Positions 1 through 6,926 of a stretch of 64,000 nt of DNA are shown in pieces (position 1 is the first letter of the stretch; each line of letters opens with the position of its first letter). Origin of the DNA: Enterobacter kobei. GTDB taxonomy: Bacteria > Pseudomonadota > Gammaproteobacteria > Enterobacterales > Enterobacteriaceae. The translations under genes and the position numbers were made by a program. The stretch covers positions 1,984,001 through 2,048,000 of the forward strand of contig NZ_AP024590.1 of NCBI RefSeq assembly GCF_018323985.1. Direction: 5' to 3'. Under the pieces are notes generated by a model, which saw nothing but the letters and a program-made list of their open reading frames with translations, was not told where the DNA came from and did not search any database.

Positions 1-1
1 C

Positions 2-343
2 GACCGATCTCACGGCGTGGTGCTGGTTGTCTCTGACCGGCGTTACCGCATCAGGGGGCTGGCATCCGGTGAGGTGGCGGTTTATGACGATCAGGGGCAG
101 TCGGTAACACTGACCCGTGCCGGGATAGTGGTCAATGGCGCAGGTAAGCCGATCACGTTCACCAACGCGCCAAAGGCCCGGTTTGAAATGAGCATTGAAG
201 CAACGGGAGAAATCAAAGACAACTGCGATGCTTCCGGCCAGACCATGTCGTCCATGCGCACAACATACAACGGGCATAAACATAAAGAGAATGGCGATGG
301 CGGCGGCACCACTGACGCGACAACGCAGAAAATGGGGGCCTGA
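2..343 (+). CDS. Phage Mu gp45-like baseplate spike protein (5' partial)
   Basis: C-terminal part of a phage baseplate assembly protein V of the Mu gp45 type, the central spike under the tail tube. The reading frame is open from base 2 and reads DRSHGVVLVVSDRRYRIRGL, a segment that is internal in this family, so the true start lies left of the window; the GTG at 17 is not the start. The tail end is rich in His, Gly and Lys (HKHKENGDGGG), as is usual for these spikes. Its stop TGA shares one base with the ATG of the next gene. Start of a Mu/SfV-type tail operon on the plus strand. Family call made by eye. Confidence 0.82.
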   Translation, partial: DRSHGVVLVVSDRRYRIRGLASGEVAVYDDQGQSVTLTRAGIVVNGAGKPITFTNAPKARFEMSIEATGEIKDNCDASGQTMSSMRTTYNGHKHKENGDGGGTTDATTQKMGA

Positions 344-756
344 TGATTATTGCGATTAATGGTGTCGAGCGCGCCGTAACGTGGCCGCCTGATCCGCTTA
401 CGCGGGCGGTGATTATTTCCCTGTTCTCATGGCGGCGCGCTGAACCGGACGACAGCCCGGATGAGGCGAACGGCTGGTGGGGCGACAGTTTTCCAACTGT
501 ACAAAATGACCGTATCGGCTCGCGCCTGTATCTGCTCAGTCGCCAGAAACTGACAAACAAAACACCGCTCAAGGCGCGTGAATACATCAGCCAGGCGCTG
601 CAATGGCTTGTTGATGACGGTGTGGCCGTGCGCGTTGATGTGAGTGCAGAACGCACCGGCATTAACCTGATGAGCGCGTCCGTTGTAATAAGCCAGAAAG
701 ACGGCACCCGGACAGCATATTCATTTAACGATCTATGGAGTGAACTTAATGGCTGA
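343..756 (+). CDS. Phage GP46-family baseplate protein
   Basis: 137-aa protein of the Mu gp46 family, a wedge component of the baseplate that attaches beside the spike. Family hallmarks visible are the N-terminal RAVTWPPDPLTRAVIISLFSW segment (residues about 9-29) followed by an acidic, Trp-Trp-Gly stretch (GWWGDSF) and a C-terminal beta-rich part. The start ATG overlaps the stop of the gp45-like gene by one base and the end overlaps the next gene by 8 bases, so the tail genes are translationally coupled. It is a structural virion protein expressed late in lysis; no odd features seen. Confidence 0.82.
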   Translation: MIIAINGVERAVTWPPDPLTRAVIISLFSWRRAEPDDSPDEANGWWGDSFPTVQNDRIGSRLYLLSRQKLTNKTPLKAREYISQALQWLVDDGVAVRVDVSAERTGINLMSASVVISQKDGTRTAYSFNDLWSELNG

Positions 757-1816
757 CAGCGGATTTACCCGCCCGACACTCCCCCAGTTAATCACCACCG
801 TCCGAAACGATATCCTTACCCGTCTCGCTAACGATTCAACACTGGCCGCTCTGCGCCGCACCGATGCCGAGGTTTACGGTCGTGTGCAGGCGGCGGCCGT
901 GCATACCGTTTACGGTTATATCGATTATCTGGCGCGTAACCTGTTGCCTGATCAGGCGGATGAGGACTGGCTTACCCGGCATGGCAATATGAAGCGATGC
1001 CCGCGTAAAGCGGCGACTGCAGCAGCGGGCTATGTGCGCTGGGATGTGGAAGATGACGGGATCAGTGTTGCTGCAGGTGTGACCATTCAGCGTGATGATC
1101 TTGTCTCATTTACCACTACGGCAGCGGCAGTTTCTGCTGGCGGCGTGCTGCGTGTTGCTGTTGTCTGTGACATTGCAGGTGCTTCAGGCAATACGGATGA
1201 TGGACTCGCTATGAGGCTGGTCAGCCCCATTACGGGGTTAACGTCTGCGGGTACCGCTGACAGCATTCAGGGCGGTGCGGATATTGAGGATCTGGAAGTC
1301 TGGCGCGGGCGCATTATAGAGCGCTGGTACTGGACGCCACAGGGAGGGGCAGACGGTGATTATGAGGTCTGGGCAAAAGAAGTGCCCGGCATAACGCGGG
1401 CATGGACTTACCGGCACTGGATGGGGCGGGGCACAGTCGGGGTACTGGTGGCTAACAGCGATCTGCTTAACCCGATCCCTGATGCAGCAACTGTTATCGC
1501 GGCTCAGGATCATATTGAACCCCTCGCGCCGGTTGCCGGCGCTGATATTTATGTCTTTGCACCCACACCGAAAATCATCGATTTCCATATACGGCTGACA
1601 CCGGACACCCCGGAAATCCGTTATGCAGTTATCGCCGAGATAAGGGCGATGATGCTGCGTGATGGCGTTCCGGATGGCACACTCAGGCCATCCAGAATCA
1701 GCGAAGCGGTCAGTCTGGCAACGGGTGAGTACAGCCATGAGCTGATCAGTCCGACAGCGGACGTCAAAATCGAAAAAGCCGAGATTGGCGTGGTGGGAGA
1801 TTTCACATGGACCTGA
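749..1816 (+). CDS. Phage gp47/baseplate J-like protein
   Basis: 355-aa baseplate protein of the Mu gp47 / P2 gpJ superfamily, which forms the wedge ring of contractile tails. Supporting segments are the N-terminal RPTLPQLITTVRNDI, the LLPDQADEDWLTRHG stretch near residue 70, and the GADIEDLEVWRGRI and PGITRAWTYRHWMGRGTV motifs in the middle that recur in J-like proteins. I chose ATG 749 because GGAG lies at 737-740, eight bases before it; a GTG at 740 in the same frame is the alternative. It overlaps the gp46-like gene upstream and the gp48-like gene downstream. Confidence 0.85.
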   Translation: MADSGFTRPTLPQLITTVRNDILTRLANDSTLAALRRTDAEVYGRVQAAAVHTVYGYIDYLARNLLPDQADEDWLTRHGNMKRCPRKAATAAAGYVRWDVEDDGISVAAGVTIQRDDLVSFTTTAAAVSAGGVLRVAVVCDIAGASGNTDDGLAMRLVSPITGLTSAGTADSIQGGADIEDLEVWRGRIIERWYWTPQGGADGDYEVWAKEVPGITRAWTYRHWMGRGTVGVLVANSDLLNPIPDAATVIAAQDHIEPLAPVAGADIYVFAPTPKIIDFHIRLTPDTPEIRYAVIAEIRAMMLRDGVPDGTLRPSRISEAVSLATGEYSHELISPTADVKIEKAEIGVVGDFTWT

Positions 1817-2388
1817 CGCGGCAGTATGAGCAGATGCTGGGCGCATTGTTGCCCCGTGGCCCGGCGTGGGATAAAGACGATCCGCTACTTACCGGACTGG
1901 CCCCGTCACTGCAGAGGGTGCATGCGCGGGGCGATGCACTGATGAATGAAGTGGACGCCCGAACCGTTACCGAGCTGATAGACCGCTATGAAGCTCTTGC
2001 CGGTCTTCCGGACAGTTGCGTGCCGTCAGGAACCCAGACACTGGCAGAACGCAGACAACGGCTCGATGCGAAACTGAACCTGCCCGGCGGCATTAATGAG
2101 GTCTATTATTACGATCTCCTTGCCGCGCTTGGCTATCCGGAAGCCACTATTACCCGCTATGGCAAAAGCCAGTTTCGCTGCAACTCACGTTGTACCGATT
2201 CGTTATTCAGTGACGAATGGCGTTACTTCTGGCAGGTAAACATCCCGGCTTCCGCACAAATATCAAGTATGACATGTACTGATTACTGTACAGCTTCACT
2301 GCGTTCATGGGGCGATACCGTTCTTGAGTGCGTAATGATGAAGCTCGCCCCTTCGCATACCTATGTGACCTTTCTTTATACGGAGTAA
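1807..2388 (+). CDS. Phage gp48/YmfQ-family (DUF2313) tail protein
   Basis: 193-aa protein of the Mu gp48 / YmfQ family (DUF2313), the baseplate component next to the tail fibres. The opening LTRQYEQMLGALLPRGPAWD and the later SCVPSGTQTLAERRQRL and PGGINEVYYYDLLAALGYPE segments are typical of the family. It starts 10 bases before the J-like gene ends. YmfQ is the copy in E. coli prophage e14, so this tail cassette resembles e14/SfV-type phages. The last third is Cys-rich (CNSRCTDS, MTCTDYCTAS), which is also common in the family. Confidence 0.85.
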   Translation: MDLTRQYEQMLGALLPRGPAWDKDDPLLTGLAPSLQRVHARGDALMNEVDARTVTELIDRYEALAGLPDSCVPSGTQTLAERRQRLDAKLNLPGGINEVYYYDLLAALGYPEATITRYGKSQFRCNSRCTDSLFSDEWRYFWQVNIPASAQISSMTCTDYCTASLRSWGDTVLECVMMKLAPSHTYVTFLYTE

Positions 2389-2391
2389 TTT

Positions 2392-2943
2392 ATGCATCGT
2401 ATCGACACACCCACCGCCCAGGATGATAAATTCGGCCCGGGTAAAAACGGCTTCACCGGCGGCAACCCGCAAACTGGCCTGCTGCCGACTGCGCTTGATG
2501 CAGACTTCTTTGACATGCTTCAGGAAGAACTGGCCGGCGTAGTTGAAGCCGCAGGGATAAACCTGGATAAAACGAAGCATGATCAGCTTCGTAAAGCGCT
2601 CCCACTATTCCTTGGTCTCAAAGAAGCAGCAAAAAGGGATGTGGGCAACGCAGCAAACCAGATACCGGATATGGCCAGCTTCTCATCGTCCCTTGCAATC
2701 AATGGATACCAAAAACTTCCGGGTGGGCTCATCGTGCAATGGGGGCTGGCTACACCAGCAATTGGCGGTAGATTCATAAGTTTTCCAATTGCATTTCCCC
2801 AAGGCGCATTTGTTGTCACGTTGGGCAGTGCAGGGAGTTCTGGCGCATTGCTGGCTGCTAATAATTATCAAAAAAATGGTTTTACATTTAATTCAGATAA
2901 AGACACCGGAGTTCCACAGGCTTACATTGCGCTGGGGTTATGA
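2392..2943 (+). CDS. Short phage tail fibre protein
   Basis: 183-aa tail fibre. The N-terminal half (MHRIDTPTAQDDKFG, NGFTGGNPQTG, FFDMLQEELAGVVEAAG) is the conserved baseplate-attachment module of enterobacterial prophage fibres. The last 80 residues begin NGYQKLPGGLIVQWG and end in YIALGL, the gp53-like C-terminal receptor-binding module. At 183 aa it is short compared with most fibres sharing this N-terminus, because the repeated shaft is almost absent. The C-terminal DNA is visibly more AT-rich than the rest of the tail operon, which suggests exchange of the receptor-binding end. The next gene is its assembly chaperone. Confidence 0.8.
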   Translation: MHRIDTPTAQDDKFGPGKNGFTGGNPQTGLLPTALDADFFDMLQEELAGVVEAAGINLDKTKHDQLRKALPLFLGLKEAAKRDVGNAANQIPDMASFSSSLAINGYQKLPGGLIVQWGLATPAIGGRFISFPIAFPQGAFVVTLGSAGSSGALLAANNYQKNGFTFNSDKDTGVPQAYIALGL

Positions 2944-3377
2944 TGAATACATATAAATACGATCCGATAACAAACGCTTTTTATCCGTACAGCATGAAAG
3001 ATAGTTACATAGCAACCGGCTCATGGCCTGATGATGGTGTGGACGTAACCGAAGATATTTACAATGAGTTTTCGAATCAGCCACCCACCGGTAAAGTGCG
3101 GATCACTGACGATAACGGGATGCCTGACTGGGGAGACGTGCCACCGCTCACGCATGAGGAACTGATTCAACAGGCTGCTACAAAAAAGCAACAGCTGATT
3201 GAGCAGGCCAACGATTATATGGGCCGTAAGCAATGGCCAGGTAAGGCCGCAATCGGCAGACTAAAAGGCGACGAACTGAACCAGTATAACCTGTGGCTTG
3301 ACTATCTTGATGAACTTGACGCTGTCATTACGGCGGACCCACTTGAAATAATGTGGCCGGTTAGTCCGGGAGGTTGA
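2940..3377 (+). CDS. Tail fibre assembly chaperone (Tfa/Caudo_TAP)
   Basis: 145-aa tail fibre assembly protein of the Tfa / Caudo_TAP family, which helps fold and trimerise the fibre encoded just upstream. Seen: N-terminal YKYDPITNAFYPYSMKDSY, central GMPDWGDVPPLTHEELI, a Gln/Lys-rich helix (AATKKQQLIEQANDYMGRKQWPGKAAIG) and the C-terminal WLDYLDELDAV segment, all usual in this family. The ATG overlaps the fibre stop by four bases (ATGA). Fibre and chaperone tend to be exchanged together between phages, which fits the shared low GC here. Confidence 0.85.
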   Translation: MMNTYKYDPITNAFYPYSMKDSYIATGSWPDDGVDVTEDIYNEFSNQPPTGKVRITDDNGMPDWGDVPPLTHEELIQQAATKKQQLIEQANDYMGRKQWPGKAAIGRLKGDELNQYNLWLDYLDELDAVITADPLEIMWPVSPGG

Positions 3378-3444
3378 ACGGCTCCTTTAGCAGCAACTTA
3401 GTTCGATAGTTTTAACCGGTATTGATCTGCCTCTGAATTAAAAC

Positions 3445-3464
3445 TACTGTATATAAAAACAGTA
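3445..3464 (+). promoter_or_regulatory. LexA operator of the prophage SOS operon
   Basis: TACTGTATATAAAAACAGTA is a near-ideal SOS box: CTGT, eight A/T bases, ACAG, with flanking TA on both sides. It runs into a TATAAT -10 element at 3463-3468, so LexA would cover the promoter. The first gene follows at 3486 with GGAGG at 3473-3477. No strong -35 is visible. Confidence 0.9.
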
Positions 3465-3485
3465 TAATAAACGGAGGTAATTATA

Positions 3486-3725
3486 ATGCCGCGCTACGAC
3501 GATAAGATCACCGCATTCCACAAGTCAGTAACCCGAGAGCCATCAGGCCGGAAGGTTGTCAGGACGAGAGACTTTGTGCGCAATCTGGCGGAGCTGAATC
3601 ATCACCTGTCGCTTGCCGAGGCTAACCGGTGGGTAAGGACATACGCCCGCACATACCGCGATGCGTCGACTTCTGAAGGCGAAGACCGTATCTGGTTCCA
3701 GTTCAACCCGAACGGGGGGATCTGA
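3486..3725 (+). CDS. SOS-controlled 79-aa prophage protein of unknown function
   Basis: Small basic soluble protein with no signal peptide or membrane segment. Visible features are an Arg/Lys-rich first half (SGRKVVRTRDFVRNL), a predicted helical part (LSLAEANRWVRTYARTYRD) and a C-terminal RIWFQFNPNGG motif. I do not recognise a family with confidence; it is not a DinI/ImpC-type protein, which would be the expected small partner of a umuD-like gene. It is first in a LexA-controlled operon, has a strong ribosome site (GGAGG, 8 bases from ATG), and ends one base before the UmuD'-like gene, so the two are coupled. A regulator or partner of the UmuD'-like protein is inferred only from this arrangement. 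Confidence 0.7.
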   Translation: MPRYDDKITAFHKSVTREPSGRKVVRTRDFVRNLAELNHHLSLAEANRWVRTYARTYRDASTSEGEDRIWFQFNPNGGI

Positions 3726-3726
3726 C

Positions 3727-4056
3727 ATGGGGTTTCCTTCACCGGCAGCGGACTATGTATCAGCGACATTAACCGCCGACACTATTTGCGGCCTGACCTC
3801 TAACAGCCTGGTCATTCAGACATCAGAAGGTGTCGCGGTAGTGGATCGTGGTCTGGTCATGCGGCAGGGAGACGTTCTGCTCGCCACTCTGGACGGTCGT
3901 AGCTATTTCGGTAAGGTCATGGGGAAGGCGTTCATCACGCATGATGGTGATGCGATAGAAGGGGAGTGCCTGGATGAGCTTGAGGTGATCGGCGTCGTGA
4001 CCCATTTCGTCGTCGATACGCGGAACGGGCTTGATGATGATTGCCCGGTGATCTGA
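3727..4056 (+). CDS. UmuD'-like protein, pre-cleaved and lacking the catalytic serine segment
   Basis: 109-aa protein beginning M-GFPSPAADYV. In E. coli UmuD these residues follow the Cys24-Gly25 self-cleavage bond, so this gene encodes the UmuD' form directly. The C-terminal half aligns with UmuD (VVD, GDVLLATLDG against GDIVIAAVDG, DELEVIGVVTHFV against DTLDVFGVVIHVV). The block holding UmuD Ser60 (SGDSMIDGG) is missing, and Lys97 aligns with Gly, with a Lys one place later. The protein should therefore be unable to cleave itself or a partner. A short acidic tail (NGLDDDCPVI) extends past the usual UmuD end. ATG at 3727 follows GGGGGGA. No umuC follows. Phage P1 HumD is a precedent for phage UmuD' proteins. 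Role inferred: it acts on host UmuD/UmuC. Confidence 0.8.
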   Translation: MGFPSPAADYVSATLTADTICGLTSNSLVIQTSEGVAVVDRGLVMRQGDVLLATLDGRSYFGKVMGKAFITHDGDAIEGECLDELEVIGVVTHFVVDTRNGLDDDCPVI

Positions 4057-4057
4057 T

Positions 4058-4105
4058 GGGGCACGTATGGGGCAAACTAAAATGTTTTGGGGCACGTATG
4101 GGGCA
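4058..4105 (+). repeat. Paired 17-bp direct repeats, probable integrase arm sites
   Basis: GGGGCACGTATGGGGCA occurs at 4058-4074 and again identically at 4089-4105, 31 bp apart (about three helical turns). They lie between the last prophage gene and the chromosomal junction, where lambdoid phages carry arm-type integrase or Xis sites. Assignment to integrase is inferred from position. Confidence 0.6.
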
Positions 4106-4110
4106 TTTAT

Positions 4111-4143
4111 GCTCATATGAACTTTAACGAATTTCATATGAGC
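4111..4143. repeat. Perfect 11-bp inverted repeat near the prophage end
   Basis: GCTCATATGAA (4111-4121) and TTCATATGAGC (4133-4143) are perfect inverted arms around an 11-base spacer. No T-run follows, so it is not a classical terminator. It could stop tail-operon transcription at the prophage edge or be part of the attachment region. Confidence 0.55.
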
Positions 4144-4194
4144 TATGTTTATAACGTCATGAAAACACAAAGAATACACATGCTCTTGGGCGTT

Positions 4195-4225
4195 CTTTAG
4201 TGATTTTTAAATTCCCCGCTCCACG
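4195..4225. other. Prophage/chromosome junction (attachment site) in yecE
   Basis: Reading the minus strand, the YecE frame matches E. coli YecE through ...HFNCVE (codon 33), then changes to RGI and a stop. The crossover therefore lies near 4207-4220. The matching left junction, with the rest of yecE and presumably the integrase gene, must lie left of the window. yecE is a known insertion site of lambdoid and Stx phages. The exact core cannot be set without the other junction. Confidence 0.7.
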
Positions 4226-4317
4226 CAGTTAAAGTGTCGGGCATACTCTTCAAGTCCCTGAATGCCAAGCCGCGCCCATTTCGGGTGCGACCATTGGGGC
4301 AGCCCGATGTAGATCAT
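4207..4317 (-). pseudogene. yecE: yecE 5' fragment, cut by prophage insertion
   Basis: The frame from ATG 4317 reads MIYIGLPQWSHPKW and on to EEYARHFNCVE, which is the start of E. coli YecE (DUF72, about 270 aa). It then runs into phage sequence and stops after 36 codons, so the host YecE function is probably lost unless the left junction rebuilds it. The ATG overlaps the yecD stop (ATGA), showing the original yecD-yecE operon. YecE's biochemical role is not established. Confidence 0.88.
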
Positions 4318-4880
4318 AACGCCGCCAGCACCTCTTCGGTGCTACGTACACGACCGATGCGCGGGAAGATGTGGGTCATGCTTCCAAGGTGCTGCTCGCT
4401 GCTGGCGGCGCTACAGGCATCTTCCACGATCACCAGCTTAAAGCCCATCTCCCAGGCGTTGCGGGCGGTGGATTCGACGCCGATATTCGTAGAAATACCG
4501 CACAGGATAATGGTGTCGATGCCACGGCGGCGCAGCTGCATTTCCAGATCGGTACCGTAGAATGCCCCCCACTGACGTTTAATGACCTCCAGATCGCTCT
4601 CTTTTTTACCCAGCGCGATCGGGTAATCCCACCAGTTATCCGGCAGGCTGTGCGCCGGGAGCGCTGCATCGACGGGCTGTTTCAGCGCTTCGGCAAAATC
4701 CGCAGACCAGCCAACGCGTACCATCACCACCGGCGCGCCTTTGACACGACATTTATCCGCCAGTCGCGCGGCGCGGGCTACCACATCGCCGGCGCTATGC
4801 GGACCACCGGCGAACGGCAGGATCCCTTCCTGCAAATCAATAACGACCAGTGCGGTGGTGGCGGCGTTCAGTTCCAGCAT
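4314..4880 (-). CDS. yecD: Isochorismatase-family hydrolase YecD
   Basis: 188 aa, the same length as E. coli YecD. It is a cysteine hydrolase of the isochorismatase fold: the catalytic Asp is in ALVVIDLQEGILP near the N-terminus and the nucleophilic Cys is in IILCGISTNIGVEST near residue 127, with the cis-peptide Gly-Ile. Its physiological substrate is not established. It is transcribed divergently from aspS and was followed by yecE, now truncated by the prophage. The start ATG at 4880 has GGGAG just upstream. Confidence 0.92.
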   Translation of the reverse strand: MLELNAATTALVVIDLQEGILPFAGGPHSAGDVVARAARLADKCRVKGAPVVMVRVGWSADFAEALKQPVDAALPAHSLPDNWWDYPIALGKKESDLEVIKRQWGAFYGTDLEMQLRRRGIDTIILCGISTNIGVESTARNAWEMGFKLVIVEDACSAASSEQHLGSMTHIFPRIGRVRSTEEVLAAL

Positions 4881-5038
4881 AATAACTCCCGTTTATTGAA
4901 TGACATCGCAAGTACCTTACCCGTATAAAAGGGTAGCGCGGCTGACAAATATTGTTAATTTTTGTGAGATTACGCAATAAGCGCGCAGCAATCGCGCGTC
5001 CGCACGGCGTGGCACTTATCGTCCGCCAGAATTTCCAG

Positions 5039-5044
5039 TATAAT
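5039..5044 (+). promoter_or_regulatory. Candidate aspS -10 element
   Basis: TATAAT lies about 100 bases before the aspS start in the yecD-aspS intergenic region. No consensus -35 is obvious 17 bp upstream. The 266-bp intergenic region carries divergent promoters; no other element is clear in it. Confidence 0.4.
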
Positions 5045-5146
5045 AACCCCCTTTTTTCATCCAGTTGTGACATTAGGCTAACGCTGCGACAACGTGGCCT
5101 GCACGGCAGGCGACAATCGGCCTGCGGCAAAGTTAAGGGATATCTC

Positions 5147-6925
5147 ATGCGTACAGAATATTGCGGACAGCTTCGACTGTCCCACGAGGGGCAGCAGGTG
5201 ACTCTGTGTGGTTGGGTCAACCGTCGTCGTGATCTCGGCAGCCTGATCTTTATCGATATGCGCGACCGCGAAGGTATCGTGCAGGTGTTTTTCGATCCGG
5301 ATCGCGCGGACGCATTAAAGCTGGCTTCCGAACTGCGTAATGAGTTCTGCATTAAGGTCACCGGCACCGTACGCCGCCGTGACGAGAAAAACATTAACAG
5401 CGACATGGCGACCGGCGAAATCGAAGTGCTGGCGACCGATCTGGAGATCATCAACCGTTCAGAATCGCTGCCGCTGGACTCCAATCACGTCAACACCGAA
5501 GAAGCGCGTCTGAAATTCCGTTACCTGGACCTGCGTCGCCCGGAAATGGCGACCCGTCTGAAAACGCGCGCCAAAATCACCAGCTTCGTGCGCCGCTTTA
5601 TGGACGATCACGGCTTCCTCGACATCGAAACCCCGATGCTGACCAAAGCCACGCCGGAAGGCGCGCGCGACTATTTAGTGCCTTCACGTGTGCACAAAGG
5701 CAAGTTCTACGCGCTGCCGCAATCCCCACAGCTGTTTAAACAGCTGCTGATGATGTCCGGTTTTGATCGCTACTATCAGATCGTGAAATGCTTCCGCGAC
5801 GAAGATTTACGTGCTGACCGCCAGCCTGAATTTACCCAGATCGACGTGGAAACCTCCTTCATGACTGCACCGCAGGTGCGCGAAGTGATGGAAGCGCTGA
5901 TCCGCCAGCTGTGGCTGGAAATTAAAGGCGTCGATCTCGGCGAGTTCCCGCAGATGACCTTCGCCGAAGCTGAGCGTCGTTACGGTTCCGATAAACCGGA
6001 TCTGCGTAACCCGATGGAACTGGTGGACGTAGCCGATCTGCTGAAAGACGTGGAATTTGCGGTCTTCGCAGGCCCGGCCAATGACGCCAAAGGCCGCGTG
6101 GCTGCTCTGCGTGTACCAGGTGGCGCTGCCCTTAGCCGCAAACAAATCGACGACTACGGCAATTTCATTAAGATCTACGGCGCGAAAGGCCTGGCCTATA
6201 TTAAAGTGACCGAGCGGGCGAAAGGTCTGGAAGGCATTACCAGCCCGGTGGCGAAATTCCTTAACGCTGAGATTGTGGAAGCGATCCTTGCCCGCACTGA
6301 CGCGCAGGATGGCGACATGATCTTCTTCGGCGCCGACAACAAGAAAGTGGTTGCCGATGCGCTGGGCGCGCTGCGTCTGAAACTCGGCAAAGATCTGAAC
6401 CTCACCGACGAGTCCAAGTGGGCACCGCTGTGGGTTATCGACTTCCCGATGTTTGAAGACGACGGCGAAGGCGGCCTGACGGCGATGCACCATCCGTTCA
6501 CCGCGCCAAGCAATATGACGCCTGAAGAGCTGAAAGCGGCACCGGAAACGGCTATCGCCAACGCTTATGACATGGTGATCAACGGCTACGAAGTGGGTGG
6601 TGGTTCCGTGCGTATTCACCGCAGTGAAATGCAGCAGACTGTGTTTGGCATTCTGGGCATCACCGAACAGGAGCAGCGCGAAAAATTCGGCTTCCTGCTG
6701 GACGCCCTGAAATACGGTACACCGCCGCATGCGGGCCTGGCTTTTGGTCTGGATCGTCTGACCATGCTGCTTACTGGCACCGACAACATTCGTGATGTGA
6801 TCGCGTTCCCGAAAACCACCGCAGCCGCCTGTCTGATGACGGAAGCGCCAAGTTTTGCTAACGACGCGTCCCTGACCGAACTGGGTATTCAGGTGATCAA
6901 AAAAGAGTCCCCGGAGAATAAATAA
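5147..6925 (+). CDS. aspS: Aspartate-tRNA ligase
   Basis: 592-aa class II aminoacyl-tRNA synthetase that charges tRNA-Asp in the cytoplasm. Start ATG 5147 (MRTEYCGQLRLSH) matches E. coli AspRS and has AAGGGA 7 bases upstream. Order of parts: N-terminal OB-fold anticodon domain (about 1-105), catalytic core with motif 2 (FRDEDLRADRQPEFTQID), the bacterial GAD insertion (about 290-420), and motif 3 (GLAFGLDRL) near the C-terminus. It is followed one base later by nudB, so aspS-nudB-yebC-ruvC look like one transcription unit. Confidence 0.98.
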   Translation: MRTEYCGQLRLSHEGQQVTLCGWVNRRRDLGSLIFIDMRDREGIVQVFFDPDRADALKLASELRNEFCIKVTGTVRRRDEKNINSDMATGEIEVLATDLEIINRSESLPLDSNHVNTEEARLKFRYLDLRRPEMATRLKTRAKITSFVRRFMDDHGFLDIETPMLTKATPEGARDYLVPSRVHKGKFYALPQSPQLFKQLLMMSGFDRYYQIVKCFRDEDLRADRQPEFTQIDVETSFMTAPQVREVMEALIRQLWLEIKGVDLGEFPQMTFAEAERRYGSDKPDLRNPMELVDVADLLKDVEFAVFAGPANDAKGRVAALRVPGGAALSRKQIDDYGNFIKIYGAKGLAYIKVTERAKGLEGITSPVAKFLNAEIVEAILARTDAQDGDMIFFGADNKKVVADALGALRLKLGKDLNLTDESKWAPLWVIDFPMFEDDGEGGLTAMHHPFTAPSNMTPEELKAAPETAIANAYDMVINGYEVGGGSVRIHRSEMQQTVFGILGITEQEQREKFGFLLDALKYGTPPHAGLAFGLDRLTMLLTGTDNIRDVIAFPKTTAAACLMTEAPSFANDASLTELGIQVIKKESPENK

Positions 6926-6926
6926 T

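Noticed and set aside
17..343. GTG at 17 as the start of the gp45-like gene
   Set aside because: The frame is open to the window edge and the residues before it (DRSH) are conserved internal residues of the family, so the gene is cut by the window.
4234..4928. Plus-strand open frames across yecD and the yecE fragment
   Set aside because: They are opposite to the conserved yecD and have no ribosome site.
5807..6730. 307-codon open frame on the minus strand inside aspS
   Set aside because: Shadow of a high-GC conserved gene; no ribosome site and protein composition rich in His/Arg/Phe as expected of an antisense frame.
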